From Jannaschia seohaensis (lineage in GTDB: Bacteria; Pseudomonadota; Alphaproteobacteria; Rhodobacterales; Rhodobacteraceae): DNA of 64,000 nt. The notes below the pieces were generated by a model. That model did not search any database, was not told where the DNA came from, and saw only the letters and a program-made list of their open reading frames with translations. How positions within the stretch are numbered: position 1 is the first letter of the stretch; each line of letters opens with the position of its first letter. The translations under genes and the position numbers were made by a program. Below are positions 60,796 to 64,000 of the stretch, piece after piece. The DNA is taken from NCBI RefSeq assembly GCF_900116765.1, contig NZ_UETC01000001.1:62001-126000 (forward strand), written 5' to 3'.

Positions 60796-61695
60796 ATGAC
60801 CGTCGCCCATGATATTCCCTCAACCCGCCGCTGGCCCGATCCGGCGGCGCTGTTGCGTCTCATCAAGCCGATCACATGGTTTCCGCCGATGTGGGCCTAT
60901 CTGTGCGGCGTGGTGTCCTCCGGCGTCTCGCCCTGGTCGGCGCCAGGGCTTGTGGTGCTGGGCGTCGTTCTGGCGGGGCCGGTCGTCTGCGGGATGAGCC
61001 AAGCGGCCAACGATTGGTGCGACCGTCATGTCGACGCCGTCAACGAACCCGACCGCCCGATCCCCTCGGGGCGCGTGCCGGGCCGCTGGGGCCTCTGGGT
61101 CGCGCTCGCCATGACCGTGCTGGCCCTGGCCCTCGGCGGGCTGCTGGGCCCCTGGGGATTCGGCGCCACCGTGCTGGCGGTCATCGCCGCCTGGGCCTAT
61201 TCCGCCGAGCCGGTGCGCGCCAAGCGCTCGGGCTGGTGGGGGCCGGGCCTGGTCGGGCTGAGCTATGAAACCCTGCCCTGGATCACCGGCGCCGCCGTTC
61301 TGGCCGCCGGCGCGCCGGACATACGGATCGTCGCGGTCGCCCTGCTCTATGGACTCGGGGCGCATGGCATCATGACATTCAACGACTTCAAAGCGTTGGA
61401 GGGGGACCGCCAGCATGGCTTGGCCTCCCTGCCGGTGACGCTGGGGCCCGCCCGCGCGGCCCGGGTCGCCTGCTGGGTCATGGCGCTGCCACAGGTCGTC
61501 GTCGTCGCGCTGCTCTGGTCCTGGGACCGGCCGGTCCATGCCTTGATCGTCGGCGGGCTGATCGCGCTGCAACTCGCGGCAATGCGCCGTCTCCTACGCG
61601 ACCCGGAGCGGTTCGCGCCCTGGTTCAACGGCACCGGCGTCCTGCTTTCGGTAACCGGCATGATGGTCGCCGCCGTCGCGCTGAGGGGTCTGTGA
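60796..61695 (+). CDS. bchG: Bacteriochlorophyll synthase
   Basis: A 299-residue UbiA-family prenyltransferase with about eight helices, which attaches geranylgeranyl or phytyl diphosphate to bacteriochlorophyllide. The first Asp-rich motif is NDWCDRHVDAVNEPDRPIPS and the second region is FNDFKALEGDRQHGLAS. The N-terminal LLRLIKPITWFPPMWAYLCG is typical. The ATG at 60796 fits the family; one at 60769 lies within the operator pair. No clear ribosome site precedes 60796. Confidence 0.95.
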   Translation: MTVAHDIPSTRRWPDPAALLRLIKPITWFPPMWAYLCGVVSSGVSPWSAPGLVVLGVVLAGPVVCGMSQAANDWCDRHVDAVNEPDRPIPSGRVPGRWGLWVALAMTVLALALGGLLGPWGFGATVLAVIAAWAYSAEPVRAKRSGWWGPGLVGLSYETLPWITGAAVLAAGAPDIRIVAVALLYGLGAHGIMTFNDFKALEGDRQHGLASLPVTLGPARAARVACWVMALPQVVVVALLWSWDRPVHALIVGGLIALQLAAMRRLLRDPERFAPWFNGTGVLLSVTGMMVAAVALRGL

Positions 61696-62933
61696 TGGGC
61701 TGGGGCGGCATCGCGCGGCTCTGCCTTGTCAACGCCGCGATCGGCGGGATGGCGGCGCTGCCGCTCAACCTCTTCAACCGGCTGATGACCGTGGAGCTGG
61801 CTTTGCCGGCGCTTCTGCCGGGGCTGCTGGTCGCGCTGCATTATGCCGTGCAGATCACCCGGCCCGCCTGGGGCCACCGTTCCGACCGGACTGGGGCGCG
61901 CGTGCCGGTGATTCTGTCGGGCATGGCGGTGCTGGGCGCGGGCGTCGTGGCGGCGGCCTGGGCCGTGGGCCTGCCGACCGGGGCCGCTCTGGCCGTATGG
62001 CTGGCTGCCTATACGGCGATCGGTCTAGGGATCGGCGCCGCGGGCACCTCCTTCCTGGCGCTGCTGGCCACCGCCGCCCCGGACGACAAGCGCGGCGCGG
62101 CGGCAACCCTGGCCTGGTTGATGCTGATCGCGGGGGCGATCCTGGCCTCGGTCGGCGTGGGCCTCGCGCTGGAGCCCTATTCCCCCGCCCGGCTCGTGCT
62201 CGTGGTCGGGGCCGCCGCGCTGGTGGCCTTCGGGCTGACGGTCCTCGCAACCTGGAGGATGGACGACCGGCCCAGCGCCGCCCCGCCCGCCTCGGTGCCG
62301 CTCAGGGCCGCGCTCCGCGCCGTCTGGGCCGATTCGAGCGCGCGGCGCTTCACCGGCTTCGTCTTCCTGTCGATCCTGGCCTTCCACCTGTCGGAGCTGA
62401 TCTTCGAGCCCTTCACGGGTCATGTCCATGGGCTGCCGCCCGACAAATCGACGACCCTGTCCGGCGCCAAGGACGGCGCCGCCCTGCTCGGCATGCTGGC
62501 CGCCGGGGGCCTCGCCCATTTCCGTATCGGGACCTTGCGCGCCTGGGCCATGACCGGCTGCGTCGTCTCGGCCCTGGGGCTGGTAGCGCTCGGCGCCGGG
62601 GCGCCTCTGGTGCCGGCCACGCTGACCCTGGGCCTCGGGAATGGCTTGTTCGTCGTCGGCGCCATCGGGTCGATGATGCGCCTCGCCGCCTCCCGCGCCT
62701 CGGCGGAGGGCACGACGATGGGCGTCTTCGGCGCGGCGCAAGCCATCGCCGCTGGCCTCGCCGTGGTCGCCGCCACCGCAACGCTGGACCTGCTCCGCAC
62801 GGTGCTGCCCGACCCCACCGCCTATGGCACGCTCTTCGTGCTGGAGGCTCTGCTCTTCCTCGGCGCCGCTCTGATGGCGGCCCGCGTCCTGGGCTCCGCG
62901 CCCGCCGCCCCAACCGCCATCCCCGGAGAGTGA
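61692..62933 (+). CDS. PucC-like transporter of the bchG-bchP operon
   Basis: A 413-residue major-facilitator protein of the PucC/BCH1 family, homologous to LhaA. Blocks are LPLNLFNRLMTVELALPALL, GHRSDRTGARVPVILSG, and the region LSELIFEPFTGHVHGLPPDK. A PucC-like gene between bchG and bchP is usual in purple bacteria (Rhodobacter orf428), and its role in pigment handling is presumed. It starts at GTG 61692 (overlapping the bchG stop) or ATG 61695, and ends 2 bases before bchP. Confidence 0.92.
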   Translation: MMGWGGIARLCLVNAAIGGMAALPLNLFNRLMTVELALPALLPGLLVALHYAVQITRPAWGHRSDRTGARVPVILSGMAVLGAGVVAAAWAVGLPTGAALAVWLAAYTAIGLGIGAAGTSFLALLATAAPDDKRGAAATLAWLMLIAGAILASVGVGLALEPYSPARLVLVVGAAALVAFGLTVLATWRMDDRPSAAPPASVPLRAALRAVWADSSARRFTGFVFLSILAFHLSELIFEPFTGHVHGLPPDKSTTLSGAKDGAALLGMLAAGGLAHFRIGTLRAWAMTGCVVSALGLVALGAGAPLVPATLTLGLGNGLFVVGAIGSMMRLAASRASAEGTTMGVFGAAQAIAAGLAVVAATATLDLLRTVLPDPTAYGTLFVLEALLFLGAALMAARVLGSAPAAPTAIPGE

Positions 62934-62935
62934 CC

Positions 62936-64000
62936 ATGCCCCAGACCTTCGACGTCGTCGTCATCGGGGGCGGCCCCTCGGGCGCCACCGCCGCCGCGGA
63001 CTTGGCGCGGCTTGGCCGCTCCGTCGCACTGATCGACCGGGCGGGGCGCATCAAGCCCTGCGGCGGCGCCGTGCCCCCCCGTCTGATCCGCGATTTCGAG
63101 ATCCCCGACGATCAGCTCGTGGCGCGCATCAACACCGCGCGGATGATCTCCCCCACCGGACGCCGCGTCGATATCCCCATCGAGGACGGCTATGTCGGCA
63201 TGGTCGACCGCGAACATTTCGATGAGTTCCTGCGCGTCCGTGCGGCCGAGGCCGGGGCGGTGCGCCTGACCGGCACCTATCTGCGCATCGAACGGGCGGG
63301 CAATGTCGCCACTGTCGTCTACCGCGACAAGGCCAGCGGGGAGGAGCGGCGGCTCGACTGCCGCCTCGTGATCGGGGCCGACGGGGCCCGTTCGGCGGTG
63401 GCCCGCAGCGAAGTGCCCGGCGGGCGCGAGATCCCCTATGTGATCGCCTATCACGAGATCATCGAAGCGCCGGCGGCGGTCGGCTCCTACGATCCCGCCC
63501 GCTGCGACGTGGTCTATGACGGGGCGATCAGTCCCGATTTCTACGGCTGGGTGTTCCCACATGGGAAGTCGGCCAGCGTCGGCATGGGCACGGGCCGCGA
63601 CGGCGTCGACCTGAAAGCGGCCACCGCGGCTCTGCGCGCGGCCAGCGGCCTCACCGACTGCCCCACGATCCGGCGCGAGGGCGCGCCGATCCCGCTCCGC
63701 CCGCTCGACCGCTGGGACAATGGCAAGGACCTCGTGCTCGCCGGAGACGCCGCGGGCGTCGTCGCGCCCAGCTCGGGTGAGGGGATCTTCTACGCCATGG
63801 TCGGAGGCCGCGTCGCCGCCGTCGCCTGCGAGAAGGTTCTCACCACCGGCAAGGCCGCCCATCTCCAATCCGCGCGCAAGCTTTTCATGAAGGACCACAA
63901 GGCCGTCTTCCGCATCCTCGGCGCCATGCAGGACGCCTATTACAAGTCCGACGAGCGGCGGGAGCGGTTCGTGACCCTGTGTCACGATGTCGACGTGCAA
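62936..64000 (+). CDS. bchP: Geranylgeranyl reductase (3' end beyond window)
   Basis: The first 355 residues of BchP, which reduces the geranylgeranyl tail to phytyl. The FAD-binding motif is VVIGGGPSGATAAADLARLG, then RIKPCGGAVPPRLI. Further FAD blocks are VIGADGARSAVA and LVLAGDAAGVVAPSSGEGIF. The reading frame is open to the last base of the window; usual length is about 390, so only some 35 residues are missing. It follows the pucC-like gene and completes bchG-pucC-bchP. Confidence 0.96.
   Translation, partial: MPQTFDVVVIGGGPSGATAAADLARLGRSVALIDRAGRIKPCGGAVPPRLIRDFEIPDDQLVARINTARMISPTGRRVDIPIEDGYVGMVDREHFDEFLRVRAAEAGAVRLTGTYLRIERAGNVATVVYRDKASGEERRLDCRLVIGADGARSAVARSEVPGGREIPYVIAYHEIIEAPAAVGSYDPARCDVVYDGAISPDFYGWVFPHGKSASVGMGTGRDGVDLKAATAALRAASGLTDCPTIRREGAPIPLRPLDRWDNGKDLVLAGDAAGVVAPSSGEGIFYAMVGGRVAAVACEKVLTTGKAAHLQSARKLFMKDHKAVFRILGAMQDAYYKSDERRERFVTLCHDVDVQ

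Overview
The window looks like a chromosomal segment of a marine-type alphaproteobacterium of the Rhodobacteraceae (Roseobacter-like aerobic anoxygenic phototroph). The reasons are high GC content, a large piece of a bacteriochlorophyll a photosynthesis gene cluster in alphaproteobacterial order, an O2-dependent cyclase (acsF) with a bciE-like partner, a spheroidene monooxygenase gene (crtA), PpsR/PpaA regulators with TGT-N12-ACA operators, and the fbc/petABC operon.

Layout. 1-9.2 kb: a truncated sugar ABC substrate-binding gene facing a LacI regulator across two operator-like palindromes, a decayed polysaccharide pyruvyl transferase, an iron alcohol dehydrogenase, two uncharacterised genes, a tightly overlapping ChaC / M19 dipeptidase / ChaC-like operon that reads as glutathione breakdown, a secreted protein of unknown function, and tRNA-Lys(TTT). 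9.3-15.8 kb: housekeeping genes (dapF, mtaB, a fasciclin lipoprotein, an EamA exporter, a Na+/Ca2+ exchanger, a PaiB-like protein, a GST and a GNAT acetyltransferase). 16.0-19.5 kb: petABC (cytochrome bc1) with a terminator, then a small membrane protein. 19.5-25.0 kb: rimP-nusA-ylxR-infB on the minus strand, with a terminator-like hairpin just before rimP. 25.0-32.0 kb: a decayed, rearranged stretch with relics of dihydroxyacetone kinase, a Gfo/Idh/MocA oxidoreductase and an HIT protein, an intact oppA-type gene, a LuxR solo, two small regulatory or membrane genes, and an orphan TPP riboswitch fused to a copy of the oppA 3' end. 32.0-35.2 kb: thiBPQ behind the second, presumably functional, TPP riboswitch.

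35.2-64.0 kb is the photosynthesis gene cluster. Minus strand: tspO, crtB, crtI. Plus strand: crtA-bchI-bchD-bchO. Minus strand: cycA, hemA, puhE, acsF, bciE-like, puhC, puhB, puhA, lhaA, bchM, bchL, bchH, bchB, bchN, bchF, transcribed from bchF towards hemA and almost entirely overlapping. Plus strand: ppaA, ppsR, then bchG, a pucC-like gene and bchP (cut by the window end). bchCXYZ, pufBALM and crtCDEF are not in the window and presumably lie beyond its right edge or elsewhere. The genes present give ALA synthesis (hemA), Mg insertion (bchHID), methylation (bchM), ring E closure (acsF with bciE), dark protochlorophyllide reduction (bchLNB), vinyl hydration (bchF), esterification and phytyl reduction (bchG, bchP), reaction-centre H subunit and assembly factors (puhABCE, lhaA), carotenoids (crtBIA), and electron carriers (cycA, petABC).

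The most unusual points are: a dispersed GC-rich palindromic repeat with four copies, two of which are read as protein inside bchB and at the end of bchN; a crtA reading frame with no usual start codon at its conserved N-terminus; a chimeric duplicated TPP riboswitch; clustered PpsR sites between bchF and ppaA; and a DapF whose second catalytic cysteine position appears to be serine.
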